A DNA stretch of 64,000 nucleotides from Merluccius polli (GCA_030340625.1 JAOPHQ010002847.1:432099-496098), one strand, 5' to 3'. Shown: positions 44,201 to 53,022, numbered from the stretch's first letter. Notes: generated by a model from the letters alone, not told the origin. Numbers and translations are program-made.

Positions 44201-46672
44201 ATGACATTTCTAGGGATGACCGGGTTTAGTTCAGATTGGATAGAGGACTGTGCCCTTAAAACGGCACCATTAAGAGAAATAATGAAGAATGCAGGAACCA
44301 CTAACCTTCGAGCTGAACTTACGTGGAACGCAGACGCAATGGCAGCGTTTGAAGGCATCAAACAAGAGCTACAGGGGGCAAGTGCATTGGCAACTCCAGA
44401 TTATACAAAACCGTTCCTATTGTACGTCGCAAATAGGAGTCAGGGGTATGCATCAGCGGTACTAATGCAAGAATCCTGCAGTGGGAGGCGAAATCAACCC
44501 ATAGCATATTATAGCTCAAAATTAGATACAGTAGCACAAGGCTATCCACCCTGTTATCAGGGATTAGCTGCGGTACAGTATGCTTATGACAAAGCCTCAT
44601 CTATCACGATGGGATATCCAGTAACTATTTTTACACATCACAAGGTTACTGAGCTAATTGAACAGGGAAAATTTGTATTAACAAATTCAAGGTTGTTGGA
44701 ATATTTGACCTTGCTTACGTTCCCCGATGTTACTATCAGAAGGTGTTCTACGGTAAACCCAGCAGACAAAGTTCCGCACGATTTCGAAGGAACATCACAC
44801 AACTGTGTAGCTGATGCTCTGACATTTACCAAATTGAGGCCAGATTTATTGTCGACACCAATAATTGGGGCTGAGGAGGATTTGTTTGTAGACGGCTCGT
44901 GTTACAGAGATCATTTGGGTTATCACGCAGGATTTGCAGTGGTACGACAAAATCCGGATAGCACTTTTTCTGTCATTCAAAGTTCATATTGTAAACAACC
45001 ATGTTCAGCACAGGTGGCTGAATTGAAAGCTCTTACAGCTGCCTGTCAGGAAGGAGCGGGTAAAATTGTGAACATATATACTGACTCTGCGTATGCACAT
45101 GGAGTGTGTCATTTGTTTGGAGCAGTATGGAAAATGAGGGGATTTAAGAAAACGGATGGGTCCCCCATAATGCATTGTGATCAAATTGTGGAACTGATGT
45201 TGGCATTGTTACTACCAAAGCAAGTGGCGATAATTAAATGTCAGGCACATAAGAAAGGTAATGACTATGTCACAAAAGGTAACAGTGCTGCGGATGAGGC
45301 GGCCAAGGGAGCCGCTAACAGTTGTGGTTTAATTCAGGCGGTGTTGACAATGCCTGTGGCTTCACCTACTGAAGACGATGTGGCTCGCATGCAAGAGAAA
45401 GCTGGTGTCTACGAGCACAACATGTGGCTAAAAAGGGGTGCGGTGCGCACTCTGACAGGGTTATGGAGAACCCATGATGGGATGTTGTTAGCACCGACCG
45501 CGTTGTTGGGATTGCTTATCACTAATGCGCATGGTTTTGACCATTGCGCAAGGGGGGAAGTAGTAAGGAAAATCAGAAAACAGGGTTTTTGGTCACCGTA
45601 CTTGCAAACAATGGTTGACAGTCAGCTAAATGAATGTGAAGTATGTGCAAAAAATAATGTAAGAAAAACAATTACCACCCCATTGGGGCACATTCCAACA
45701 CCTGAGGGACCATTTAGGCATCTAGTCTTAGACTATGTGGACATGATCAAAAAAGTCAATGGGAAAAGATACATGCTTGTAGTAATTGACAGATTTAGTA
45801 GATGGGTAGAGGCAGTCCCATCAAAAGACCAAAGTGCAGCTACGGTAATCAAATTCTTGACCAGAGAAGTCATGCCGAGGTTTGGAATTCCAACAGAAAT
45901 AAGCTCAGACAACGGCTCTGCGTTTATTCAAAAGACTGTAAAACAAGTAATACAGCATCTGCATGTCAAACAAAGATTGGGTTGTGTGCATCATCCTCAA
46001 TCGCAAGGAATGGTAGAAAGGGTAAATGGAACAATCAAGACAAAAATTAACAAAATGTGTGCAAGTGCTAAATTAAACTGGGTAGATGCACTCCCATTAG
46101 CATTAATGAGCTATCGCATGCAGACTAACAGAATGACACATCTAACTCCGCATGAAATGCTCACGGGTCGACCCATGCCTGCACCTAATCTTAGAGGACC
46201 CCATAAGAGTCCGCCACTGGAACAATTGCAACTAGAAATTAGAGAATATATTAAGCAACTAACTGGCATACACAAGCTCATATTCCAACAGGAAAAGAAC
46301 CGAGTTCCAGAACCAGAAGACGACCCACCGAGGGGGGTAGAACCTGGCGACCAGGTGTACCTCAGGGTGTTCCGGAGAAAGTGGAACGAGCCCAGGAGAG
46401 AAGGACCATACAAAGTCACGAATGCAACTCCAACTGCCATCCAGGTGGAGGGAAGTTCAACCTGGTACCACCTCAACCACTGTACCAAAGCAGCCCAGCC
46501 AAGGACAAGTCAGGAGAGAGGAGAGGAGACAGATGCAGCTGCGCCCGAAACTGGCTCACAGCTCCATGACCAGACCAGGCTCAGCCAGGATGAAGAAGGT
46601 GCTGACGCTGTTCCTGATCCTCTACGGCCTGGTGCAAATCCCACTGGCCCGAGGACAGATCCAAGGGTATGA
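41261..46672 (+). CDS. gag-pol: Retroviral Gag-Pol polyprotein, 1,803 aa in one frame
   Basis: The basic N-terminal matrix part is followed by a PPPY late-domain motif (residues 111-114), a capsid-like part (about 255-470), a Q-rich stretch and one zinc knuckle C-x2-C-x4-H-x4-C (576-589). Reverse transcriptase follows with YVDD at 902-905, RNase H (Asp near 1211, TDS near 1275), and integrase with an H/C zinc site (His 1424 region, CEVC at 1459-1462). The integrase DDE triad is Asp 1491, Asp 1550 and Glu 1586 (D-x35-E), then a GPY/F-like end. Two things are odd. There is no stop or shift between gag and pol, and between the zinc knuckle and RT I find no D-(S/T)-G protease motif. The end overlaps the envelope start. 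Confidence 0.93.
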   Translation: MAPTAVDIVVKKNPLNKEEITKISAKWGKRTAKLGTKWPEGGTFDAVVCEEMEVMMKNHKINKKGKKAIEKRERERMILGLFQKEGTRWRQRERTAREMVSGAEKDEKVQPPPYRTGLYPMITGTVEVKGEVELDREKDKACRTQKGRGPPLHMDCYRGVRGTVHDWRSNSGSDSDEDEGGQRGRRSKVGQIELAAGHSPGDIFCSEPQGKEREEVETSNRSALDPLVFDLQEELRRSQRKKKSTKKPGLYPILVKGQQVQYIPWGSQDLEGVALNLPDITHGATKWIRKVEELTMGKIMAVGDLKALLARVLGINKMESLLTNGGLGELLNRVSDGTTFDTYRKATWEVLRSEYPVCVDHRSLRGHAIGDTENPATFLQKQVTRWHLETEKDPETDQLVSVLFRTAILEALPGPVKSKLGDVVGLTSSKTHKEFSDHLVHAVERYRQSELKIQEQSKEVQRKLTQLQLEELTKKEKKRQAVVVEPDVAIMQNVQQAPPQVQPFQQTFSSLAQQPQGRGSLTPPVVNIYTQNSGNPRGGNTQNQYRKQPKYTQQQGQSGYAPRQGAPGQNRGVVVCWGCNQEGHMRKECLTNPLPHKQQQGAAMTAQDADQSSAIKEWFRDTDKAPHITLLINEGFEAKHLGAMMSYEKQLKWEETEHQLILQSCCKKYLKILCYAHIAGVLQEVEVINKQQEPLTTEQLLVDRQTKLRTEMEVTVPGQVWSQSDTDVGLVHSANAIKVQIKPNVQLPWRKQYYMKTEAEVGIAPTMDGLIKAGVIIETKSNCNTPLLPVLKADKQKWRLVHDLRAVNDVVEDMQAEVPNPHTMLTNVPPDAKYFTVIDLCGAFFSVPLAEESRHLFAFTYKGKQYTYTRMPQGFKHSPHLFNQVLKNDLNELVLHGTLIQYVDDLLICSPTLEQCHEDSMAVLTRLAIGGHKVSRKKLQYCQTDVEYLGRLIAHQTKAIAPTQLEGISKAPKPNTVRQMMTFLGMTGFSSDWIEDCALKTAPLREIMKNAGTTNLRAELTWNADAMAAFEGIKQELQGASALATPDYTKPFLLYVANRSQGYASAVLMQESCSGRRNQPIAYYSSKLDTVAQGYPPCYQGLAAVQYAYDKASSITMGYPVTIFTHHKVTELIEQGKFVLTNSRLLEYLTLLTFPDVTIRRCSTVNPADKVPHDFEGTSHNCVADALTFTKLRPDLLSTPIIGAEEDLFVDGSCYRDHLGYHAGFAVVRQNPDSTFSVIQSSYCKQPCSAQVAELKALTAACQEGAGKIVNIYTDSAYAHGVCHLFGAVWKMRGFKKTDGSPIMHCDQIVELMLALLLPKQVAIIKCQAHKKGNDYVTKGNSAADEAAKGAANSCGLIQAVLTMPVASPTEDDVARMQEKAGVYEHNMWLKRGAVRTLTGLWRTHDGMLLAPTALLGLLITNAHGFDHCARGEVVRKIRKQGFWSPYLQTMVDSQLNECEVCAKNNVRKTITTPLGHIPTPEGPFRHLVLDYVDMIKKVNGKRYMLVVIDRFSRWVEAVPSKDQSAATVIKFLTREVMPRFGIPTEISSDNGSAFIQKTVKQVIQHLHVKQRLGCVHHPQSQGMVERVNGTIKTKINKMCASAKLNWVDALPLALMSYRMQTNRMTHLTPHEMLTGRPMPAPNLRGPHKSPPLEQLQLEIREYIKQLTGIHKLIFQQEKNRVPEPEDDPPRGVEPGDQVYLRVFRRKWNEPRREGPYKVTNATPTAIQVEGSSTWYHLNHCTKAAQPRTSQERGEETDAAAPETGSQLHDQTRLSQDEEGADAVPDPLRPGANPTGPRTDPRV

Positions 46673-48062
46673 CACCACACCAACAGAAAGCATAAGTATG
46701 TTACAGGGAAAACTAGCCACAATAGCTTCAGGAATAGTAAACAGTACAAGGGAGGAGAAGCCAGAGAAAGAAGCCTTACACATAGAAATACCTTCGCAAG
46801 TAATAAGCTCTGACAAAGAACAAATTGCATTAACTGTTATAACAGAGGAGGGACGTCAGTGTGCAACAATGATGCTTAAAAACGTCAAATTCTCCACCTG
46901 GGGACGAGAACGATGTAACATAAATATTACAAAGACCCGTGCATACTGGTGTCTTACAGTCATACCCACAAACCGATGGAACTATGAGATAGACCAATAC
47001 AGATTGGAAATTAGGAAACTGCATATCCCAGATATAAAGATAGAGACAAGTATATTTTTCCAACTAAAACGAGAAGCCGCTTGCATGACACAGGAGCAAT
47101 ATGAACTAGATCAAATTCAAAATAATGCCATAACAACCCCAATGTCAACTATTGAGACAATAGGCCCAACCTGTGCCACAATAACTCCAATTTGGACTAC
47201 TGAAACAAGGGGCTCAACCTTTGAACCCCTGGTGACTAGAAAGTCAAAAGAAATCTTGGTCTCAAATAAATTAACGACACCTGAACCAAAATGGAAGTTA
47301 ACCACAACTATAGGGACATTAATACCCGTCCAGAACATGATTGATAATCATACTAATATAACAGGCGCCCCCATAAAGGTTAGAATGATAACAATAAATG
47401 ATACAGTGTCTGTTTCTCAGACCAAAGACTCAATCACCACAATAGCTCCAAGAGAAACTAGCTTAAACTTAGAAACAACAACGATAGAGAAGGATGACTA
47501 TCTTACACCAAGATCAAACAAAACAATAAGAGCCACAAAACCGGATACATCTGATCACTATAGACAAAAAATTAAAATAACAACAATAGACCGGTTGTAT
47601 GATCAAGCAATGGAAAATAGTTGGTATAAATGGGTAAAGTTCACTGGGAAACAAATAGATGCGGATAATTGCTATTTATGTAGTAAAAACCGTCAAAGTG
47701 CACTATATGTAGTAAACTATGAACATGACTGGGAAGAATGCAGAACTAGCGAGACACAGATTCAAGGAACCGAGAAAGAAATGGTGGAAAAACTAGCCAA
47801 TCTAAATAAATTACGGGTAGCAACAAGTATATCCTCAAACGAGAATCAATATCAACACGAGTTGTGTCCCCTGCGATGCTTAATGTTTCTAGGAACAGAA
47901 AGGTTTTCTCAATACTTGATACACAAAAAATGGCCCGTAGGAATTATAATGAATAAGTGTATAGAAATGGACATAACCCTGACCCATGAAGTAGGCAAAG
48001 CAACACTTCCATTTGGAACAGACTTTAATGTAGAAGAAGGATTAGACTTATCAAAACGATAA
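46590..48062 (+). CDS. env: Retroviral envelope, surface-subunit part (frame ends early)
   Basis: From the ATG at 46,590 (46,566 is an in-frame alternative) a hydrophobic signal peptide, KKVLTLFLILYGLVQIP, is followed by an extracellular-type sequence. It is rich in Thr, Asn-x-Thr/Ser sites and paired cysteines. A Cys-x-x-Cys motif (CYLC, about 47,670-47,681) fits the SU motif of gamma-type envelopes that links SU to TM. The frame overlaps the end of gag-pol by 83 bp and stops at 48,060-48,062, before the cleavage site. The rest lies in another frame. Normally it would be expressed from a spliced mRNA. Confidence 0.85.
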   Translation: MKKVLTLFLILYGLVQIPLARGQIQGYDTTPTESISMLQGKLATIASGIVNSTREEKPEKEALHIEIPSQVISSDKEQIALTVITEEGRQCATMMLKNVKFSTWGRERCNINITKTRAYWCLTVIPTNRWNYEIDQYRLEIRKLHIPDIKIETSIFFQLKREAACMTQEQYELDQIQNNAITTPMSTIETIGPTCATITPIWTTETRGSTFEPLVTRKSKEILVSNKLTTPEPKWKLTTTIGTLIPVQNMIDNHTNITGAPIKVRMITINDTVSVSQTKDSITTIAPRETSLNLETTTIEKDDYLTPRSNKTIRATKPDTSDHYRQKIKITTIDRLYDQAMENSWYKWVKFTGKQIDADNCYLCSKNRQSALYVVNYEHDWEECRTSETQIQGTEKEMVEKLANLNKLRVATSISSNENQYQHELCPLRCLMFLGTERFSQYLIHKKWPVGIIMNKCIEMDITLTHEVGKATLPFGTDFNVEEGLDLSKR

Positions 48063-48084
48063 AAAGCTCAGCAATGGCATTAAT

Positions 48085-49143
48085 GTGGGCTATGTGGAAG
48101 AAGATACATGCAAAACAATCTGGAATGTAGCTATGTATGAGACCGACCAACACCCACCGCCTATGATAAAAAGTGATAAACATCCGACAGATCCTGCCCG
48201 AATAGCAGCGGAATCATTTATGGCTAATATGTGGTATGAAGGTGCACTACTAGAGCAGAATAAAGTAATAGCAGACCATTTTTGGGTCTGTGGAAACAAA
48301 CTTATACGTGCCATGCTACCTCCACATTGGTATGGAAGGTGTGCAAGAGTACGTGTCGTAACAGAAATAGTGTTACTTCCGGCATTAGACTCGGTCATGA
48401 AAAATTTAGAGACCAATGATGTAAATAGACAAAAAAGAGAGTACAAGCCGGATGAGGGAATTAAAATTGACAAAATAGGACAACCCCGAGGCGTACCAAG
48501 CAGATATAAGGCCAGGAATGAAGTAGCCTCAGGATTTGAGGCTATTATGCCCATAATAGGACTAGTAAAAAATGCAGAATGGATTAATTACATTTATTAT
48601 AACCAACAACGATTCATTAATTATACGGATGATGCTCTATCCGCTTTAGGTGAACAGTTGAAAGCCACAAGCGCTGTGGCTTGGCAAAACAGGCAAGCAT
48701 TAGATTGGCTCTTAGCGGAAAAGGGAGGAGTGTGTGAGCTCATAGGCGAAATGTGTTGTACTTTTATCCCAAATAATACCTCACCAAATGGAACGTTCAC
48801 ACTAGCTATGAAGAAACTTAAAAAGCTAAGACAGGAGGTTAAAGATAATGCGGGATATGGGAATGATTGGATGTCATGGATAGAAATGCGTATGGGAAAA
48901 TGGGGAACAATACTGGCTCAAATAGGATTGGTTCTTTTGGTTGTATTAACAATAGTGGGATTAATTTTCTGTTGTTGTATTCCAATACTAAGGTCTATGA
49001 TAGCATCTAGGTTAAGCAAACAAATGTTCCTTACGTCCAACGACATAGTTGAGGAAGAAGTAGTAGAATGGGAGTATATTGGAAACGGAAGCCTGAGTAC
49101 TTATAGTGATGATGACATGGAAGGGGAGGAGTCCAAGGTTTGA
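48085..49143 (+). CDS. env: Retroviral envelope, SU end and transmembrane part (different frame)
   Basis: This frame has no ATG at its start and continues the envelope after the frame change. It holds a furin-type site RQKR (48,427-48,438), a heptad-rich stretch, an immunosuppressive-domain-like segment (QALDWLLAEKGGVCE) and the C-x6-C-C motif (48,733-48,759). A membrane anchor follows (LVLLVVLTIVGLIFCCC, about 48,930-48,985) with a short acidic cytoplasmic tail. These are hallmarks of gamma-type class I fusion proteins. A single-base-class frame difference relative to the upstream part separates the two in an A-rich stretch near 48,040-48,080. It could be a mutation or a sequencing error. 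Confidence 0.85.
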   Translation: MGYVEEDTCKTIWNVAMYETDQHPPPMIKSDKHPTDPARIAAESFMANMWYEGALLEQNKVIADHFWVCGNKLIRAMLPPHWYGRCARVRVVTEIVLLPALDSVMKNLETNDVNRQKREYKPDEGIKIDKIGQPRGVPSRYKARNEVASGFEAIMPIIGLVKNAEWINYIYYNQQRFINYTDDALSALGEQLKATSAVAWQNRQALDWLLAEKGGVCELIGEMCCTFIPNNTSPNGTFTLAMKKLKKLRQEVKDNAGYGNDWMSWIEMRMGKWGTILAQIGLVLLVVLTIVGLIFCCCIPILRSMIASRLSKQMFLTSNDIVEEEVVEWEYIGNGSLSTYSDDDMEGEESKV

Positions 49144-49979
49144 CCCGGCCTCAAGGAGGCTTACATGTGATCGTGCTAGTAACCTCTCCATGTGAGCCAC
49201 ACCCTTGATAAGCAGAATGAACATTGAAATAACCGGACAAGAAGACGTTGATGAAAAATTGAAGCAACGGCTACAATAATGCCCAAAACCCCCCACTACA
49301 TACAGCACACCAATACATGAAGATCACCTTGATTATTCACGACAATGAATTGGTTTTATTATTTCTGTGTCATATACTTCTTGTAAAGAGGACTTCCAAT
49401 GCATGCTGGGAGTTTGTTTAACTTTGTGTAACGCATTTTTTGAAGTAATTATATAATATTCGCTTAAAATAGAGCTAATGAACTACATATTTTTATGACT
49501 TATAGAGAAAACAACACATGCAAGGCTCTACTTAAATAATAGGCTGCTGCTTACATGACATTTATAACTGAACTCATTATGAGATATACTTTATGATGAT
49601 AATTTGTAATGTTTTTAAGATTCATGCAATGATACACATTTTTTGATATATGACTGTCTAAGGTTTTATGATAACTTGTAATTTTAGTATTGAATGATTT
49701 CTATGTACATTTATATATTGTCATTATGGGTATCTACTCAGAGGATCAAAACACTTATAGGGTAACTCACATTTGGTAATCTTTTTTAACTTGCTTAAGT
49801 GAAAGGTTCAGGTTGAAATCCCTGGACAGGTTGAAATTCCTATGATGATAAGAAAGCAAGATGTTTTTTCCAGGTAATCAAATGTGAATACTGTTCGTTC
49901 ATCTGGCAGTCCGGCAAGTAGTCATCTATAACATTGGGTTAAAAATAATGGTAGTTGATGTTGGGACCTGATAAGTCCC
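49144..49979 (+). other. Unassigned region between envelope and polypurine tract
   Basis: About 840 bp without a long frame on either strand, apart from the 98-codon minus-strand frame at 49,012-49,308 that mostly mirrors env. It is AT-rich. No accessory gene is recognised. It is long for a simple retrovirus's 3' untranslated part. Confidence 0.6.
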
Positions 49980-49990
49980 AAAGGGGGGAT
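49980..49990 (+). promoter_or_regulatory. Polypurine tract of the retrovirus
   Basis: AAAGGGGGGAT lies immediately before the 3' LTR, in the position where plus-strand DNA synthesis is primed. Confidence 0.85.
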
Positions 49991-49992
49991 AT

Positions 49993-50504
49993 ATGGGAGA
50001 AAATTACTAGTTGGTTACAATACAGTTAACAGTAATTTACACATTTTTTCATTCTACTATTAAAATAAGAAAGAACATATATTATCTTGCCCAAGTACTA
50101 TATGAACGAAGTAAGCGTTTAAGTTATTTGTTGTTTTGGTGGCCTAAGGTTTGCATTAGCAGGGTACATGCAGGGTAAACTTTGTCCCTCACGCCATATG
50201 CGGACCTTACCCAGAGTGTTATCTAGATGTATGGTAAACATACGATGAAACATCAACAAAGATGAAGGACACAGGGAGCCTCCTGTATAGAGCACTGTGA
50301 TTGGCAACTGCATGTGGGTGGCTCAGATGCATATGTGTATATAATTCAGAGCGTGACTACTGGAAGTCAGTTCCTTTGCAAACTAACTCAGATTTTGTTG
50401 TTACTTCTTGCAAGTGACAATAAAGTCTTATATCTTCAGACCACGACTCTCTCTCGAACCTCTCTTCTTCAGTTTAAGTGTTAGATGCGGTTTTCTCCAC
50501 CTCA
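49993..50504 (+). repeat. 3' LTR of the endogenous retrovirus (512 bp)
   Basis: Same length and sequence as the 5' LTR except for two substitutions that I found (TGATAATAAA against TGACAATAAA, and CCACAACTC against CCACGACTC). It is followed by CCGCT, the second copy of the target duplication. Confidence 0.95.
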
Positions 50505-51517
50505 CCGCTCCCTAAACGGCCATGGTCTCACATTTTCATGGACTTCGTGACCGGATTACCACCATCAAAAGGTAATACCACCATCCTGACGGTGGTCGAC
50601 CGTTCTTCAAAAATGGCACATTTCCTTCCACTTGCTAAGTTACCCTCTGCTAAGGAGACAGCAGAAGTCATGATGACTCAGGTCTTCAGGATCCATGGTT
50701 TTCCCAGTGACATTGTTTCAGACAGAGGACCACAGTTTGTTTCCGGCTTTTGGAAGGAGTTTTGCCAGCTCCTTGGCGCCACCGTCAGCCTGTCCTCTGG
50801 GTACCATCCGCAGTCCAATGGTCAGACTGAATGCCTCAACCAGGAGCTGGAGACGTGCCTTCGATGCCTGGTCTCCCAGAACCAAGTCACCTGGAGTGAC
50901 CACCTCACCTGGGTGGAATACGCCAACAACACCCTCCCCTCATCTGCCACAGGCCTCTCACCTTTCCAGTGTGTCAACGGCTATCAGCCTCCCCTGTTCC
51001 CTGAGAATGACGTTGCGGTTCCCTCAGCTCATGCCATGGTCAGACGCTGTCGCCGGATTTGGGCTGGTGCTTGGCGGGCACTCCTGCGGAGTTCAGCCCG
51101 GATGAAAGTGGTAGCAGACCAACACAGGCGACCGGCTCCTCTCTACAGGCCGGCCAGAGGGTGTGGCTGGCAACCAAAGACTTGCCTCTTCATGTGCACT
51201 CCAGGAAGTTGGCGCCCAGGTTTGTGGGTCCATTTCCCATATCAAAAGTCATTAACCCTGTTTCTGTTCGTCTACGCCTACCCAGGTCACTAAAGGTCCA
51301 CTCCACGTTCCATGTCAGCAAGATTAAGCCCAGCAAGGAAAGCGCTCTGGTGCCCCCCTCCGCTCCTCCTCCGCCCCCCCGGATTGTTGACGGGGGCATG
51401 GTGTACACTGTCAAGAAACTTCTGGCAGTCCGCAACCGGGGCCGTGGGAAACAGTTCTTGGTTGATTGGGAAGGTTACGGTCCAGAGGAGCATTCCTGGA
51501 TCCCTTCACTTGATTAG
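50505..51517 (+). pseudogene. Gypsy integrase core and chromodomain
   Basis: The Gypsy integrase resumes with KRPWSHIFMDFVTGLPPSKG (first catalytic Asp region), IVSDRGPQFVSGFWKEF (second Asp) and GYHPQSNGQTECLNQELE (catalytic Glu). A frame change near 51,100 leads to a GPF-type segment (RFVGPFPISKVINPVSVR) and a C-terminal chromodomain (YTVKKLLAVRNRGRGKQFLV, DWEGYGPEEHSWIP). Chromodomains direct integration to chromatin marks in this clade. The gene is inactive because of the insertion upstream and the frameshift. Confidence 0.92.
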
Positions 51518-51570
51518 GGACTTTTATGCCTGTCACCCAGAGGCTCCTGGGCCGTCGGGAGTCGGCCGTA

Positions 51571-51617
51571 GAGGGGGGGTACTGTTATGTCTCGTCAAGT
51601 GTGTTGAATTTAGTCAT
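51571..51617 (+). repeat. Polypurine tract and first 35 bp of the Gypsy 3' LTR
   Basis: GAGGGGGGGTAC precedes TGTTATGTCTCGTCAAGTGT (51,583 on), identical to the 5' LTR start. At 51,617 it stops and the BEL/Pao LTR begins. Confidence 0.92.
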
Positions 51618-52020
51618 TGTTGAAGCCATTTCTATGGGAAAGAAAATTATTAGACAAAGAATAATTTGTTATTGAAATGTTTTATGTTTAAATTATATTT
51701 ACTAGAATTAAGAATTTCTGTGTTGCACTTGTAATGTTTAAATTAGAATATAATAGTTGACCAGTGATATACCTGTATATGTATGACGTAGTTTGATTGG
51801 CTGTTGATTTGGTAATCCCGCGAGGCAGTCAGAAGCCACTGGACCTTGGAGCAACACAGTCTTTTGACCTACATAATTTAATTTAGCTTATAGAAAAGTC
51901 AAGAGTTTCATTTTGTTTTGTATGACTTTGATTTCAATAGTAAAGATACAAAAATATTTTTGGATTCAAGACTTTTGCTTTTTGATACGTGTTGAGTGCA
52001 AAGAAACTTCAGGTCCTAGG
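51618..52020 (+). repeat. BEL/Pao 5' LTR (right end approximate)
   Basis: Matches the 3' LTR start (62,032-62,080) and its continuation (63,757-64,000) with few differences through GAAAAGTCAAGAGTTT at about 51,895. The match cannot be followed further because the window ends, so the true LTR end is unknown. Confidence 0.75.
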
Positions 52021-52121
52021 CTAGTGAAGCAGCTGCGCTGCTGCACCCACATTTCGTCAAAAGACTTGGCTAATGTAGTTAGAAGACTATAGTTAATTTA
52101 GTCTGAAGACTGTCCTTTTAA

Positions 52122-53022
52122 AGGTGCGCTATGCAACTCGGTTATTCCTCCGCTGTTTCTGGGTTTTCGCCGGAATTGGGCTCGCATTTCTCACTATAGA
52201 GCTCCCCCTGCAGCTTCGGAATAGGCCTACAACACTGTCGTAAAAACTCATTGACAACGCCCCCCACCCCCCACTTCGATAAATAAATAGTAATACACAA
52301 CGAGAACCTGGATTCGGACCGCAAACAAACATGTGTGGTAGCAAGTCACTGCTAGGATAAACCCTCACTAGCTAGCAAGCTAGCCATGAAGCAACCAAGC
52401 TAAACACATACAGGGCTCACAATAAAATGGTCGAGCAAAACACATTGTTCAACAGACTCTCAAACCACATTACAAAAACGAAGTTCACCCAAGGGTAGGC
52501 TACTTACAATTTCAGAAGCAAGACAGCCAAGTCGGCGTCCGTTTTGCATTCTTCCGAGTCTCTCAGTTGACGCCATTCCGCATAAGCTCGCCCTATGTTC
52601 ACTCGTGTCTGGTTTCTTTGTTTATCATAATCCTTTCTCTTATTCTTCGATTCCTCCGACCTTCCCCTCTTGGGTCTTGATGGATCCATAGTGGATTTGT
52701 CGATTGATCCAGAATTGCCTTGCAACTGACTCTTTATATTCAGCCGGACCCATGTTTGGCACCCCCGCCCAGGTCTACCGTAAAGCAGTGAAACTACAAT
52801 CTGACTACATTTTCGAGGCGCGATTGGATACTTCCGCTGAGTCACATCCGTAAGTGGCCGGGACGGCCACATGAAGTTGCATGTTCTGTTTTTCCGCGGG
52901 GACCCAACAGGGGGAGATGAAACACCCACCAAACAACCCAGAAAGTGTTGTAGAACGATCAGAACGACTCTCAACCTGCATGGTTAAGGTTATTTTTGAT
53001 AAACGAGTTGCATAGTGCTTCT
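52122..53022. mobile_element. TTAA-flanked DNA element, 901 bp (piggyBac/Kolobok type)
   Basis: Inverted ends AGGTGCGCTATGCAACTCG (left) and the complement of AGAAGCACTATGCAACTCG (right) lie directly inside TTAA on both sides (52,118-52,121 and 53,023-53,026). A TTAA target is used by piggyBac and Kolobok elements; the termini do not settle which. No transposase was recognised. The element carries an exon-like minus-strand frame. Confidence 0.82.
52508..52689 (-). CDS. Exon-like open frame with start codon and splice donor inside the TTAA element
   Basis: On the minus strand an ATG at 52,689 begins MDPSRPKRGRSEESKNKRKD, continues YDKQRNQTRVNIGRAYAEW and RQLRDSEECKTDADLAVLLL, and runs into GTAAGTA (complement of 52,501-52,507), a strong splice donor. 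Charge pattern and the R-(V/I)-N-I-G-x-A-(Y/F)-x-x-W-R motif with KTDA(D/E)(L/V)A remind me of N-terminal segments seen in many predicted fish proteins of unknown role. It may be a captured host exon or the first exon of a transposon gene. No downstream exon was identified. Confidence 0.4.

Larger units (their letters stand above)
39329..50504 (+). mobile_element. Endogenous retrovirus, 11.2 kb, with near-identical LTRs
   Basis: Complete provirus layout: 512-bp LTR, primer-binding site, 1.4-kb leader, gag-pol, envelope in another frame, polypurine tract, 512-bp LTR. The 5-bp target duplication CCGCT occurs just before 39,329 and at 50,505-50,509. The LTRs differ at two positions that I found, so integration is recent. 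The gamma-type envelope (CX6CC, Cys-x-x-Cys), single zinc knuckle and GPY/F-type integrase end point to the class I (gamma/epsilon-like) group known in fish. It is defective: envelope frame change and no visible protease. Confidence 0.94.
34761..51617 (+). mobile_element. Ty3/Gypsy chromovirus-type retrotransposon (host of further insertions)
   Basis: LTR, gag, protease, RT, RNase H, integrase with terminal chromodomain, and the start of the 3' LTR are present in order. A C-terminal chromodomain and the gene order fit the chromovirus branch, and the proteins resemble fish sushi-type elements. It is interrupted by a hAT (37,617-38,491) and an endogenous retrovirus (39,329-50,504). Its 3' LTR is cut by a BEL/Pao element after 35 bp. 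Several frameshifts make it inactive. Without the insertions the visible portion is about 4.8 kb. Confidence 0.92.

Noticed and set aside
52129..52368. Minus-strand frames in the TTAA element's right-hand half
   Set aside because: Unlike the 52,508-52,689 frame they lack a start context, a splice site and recognisable composition.
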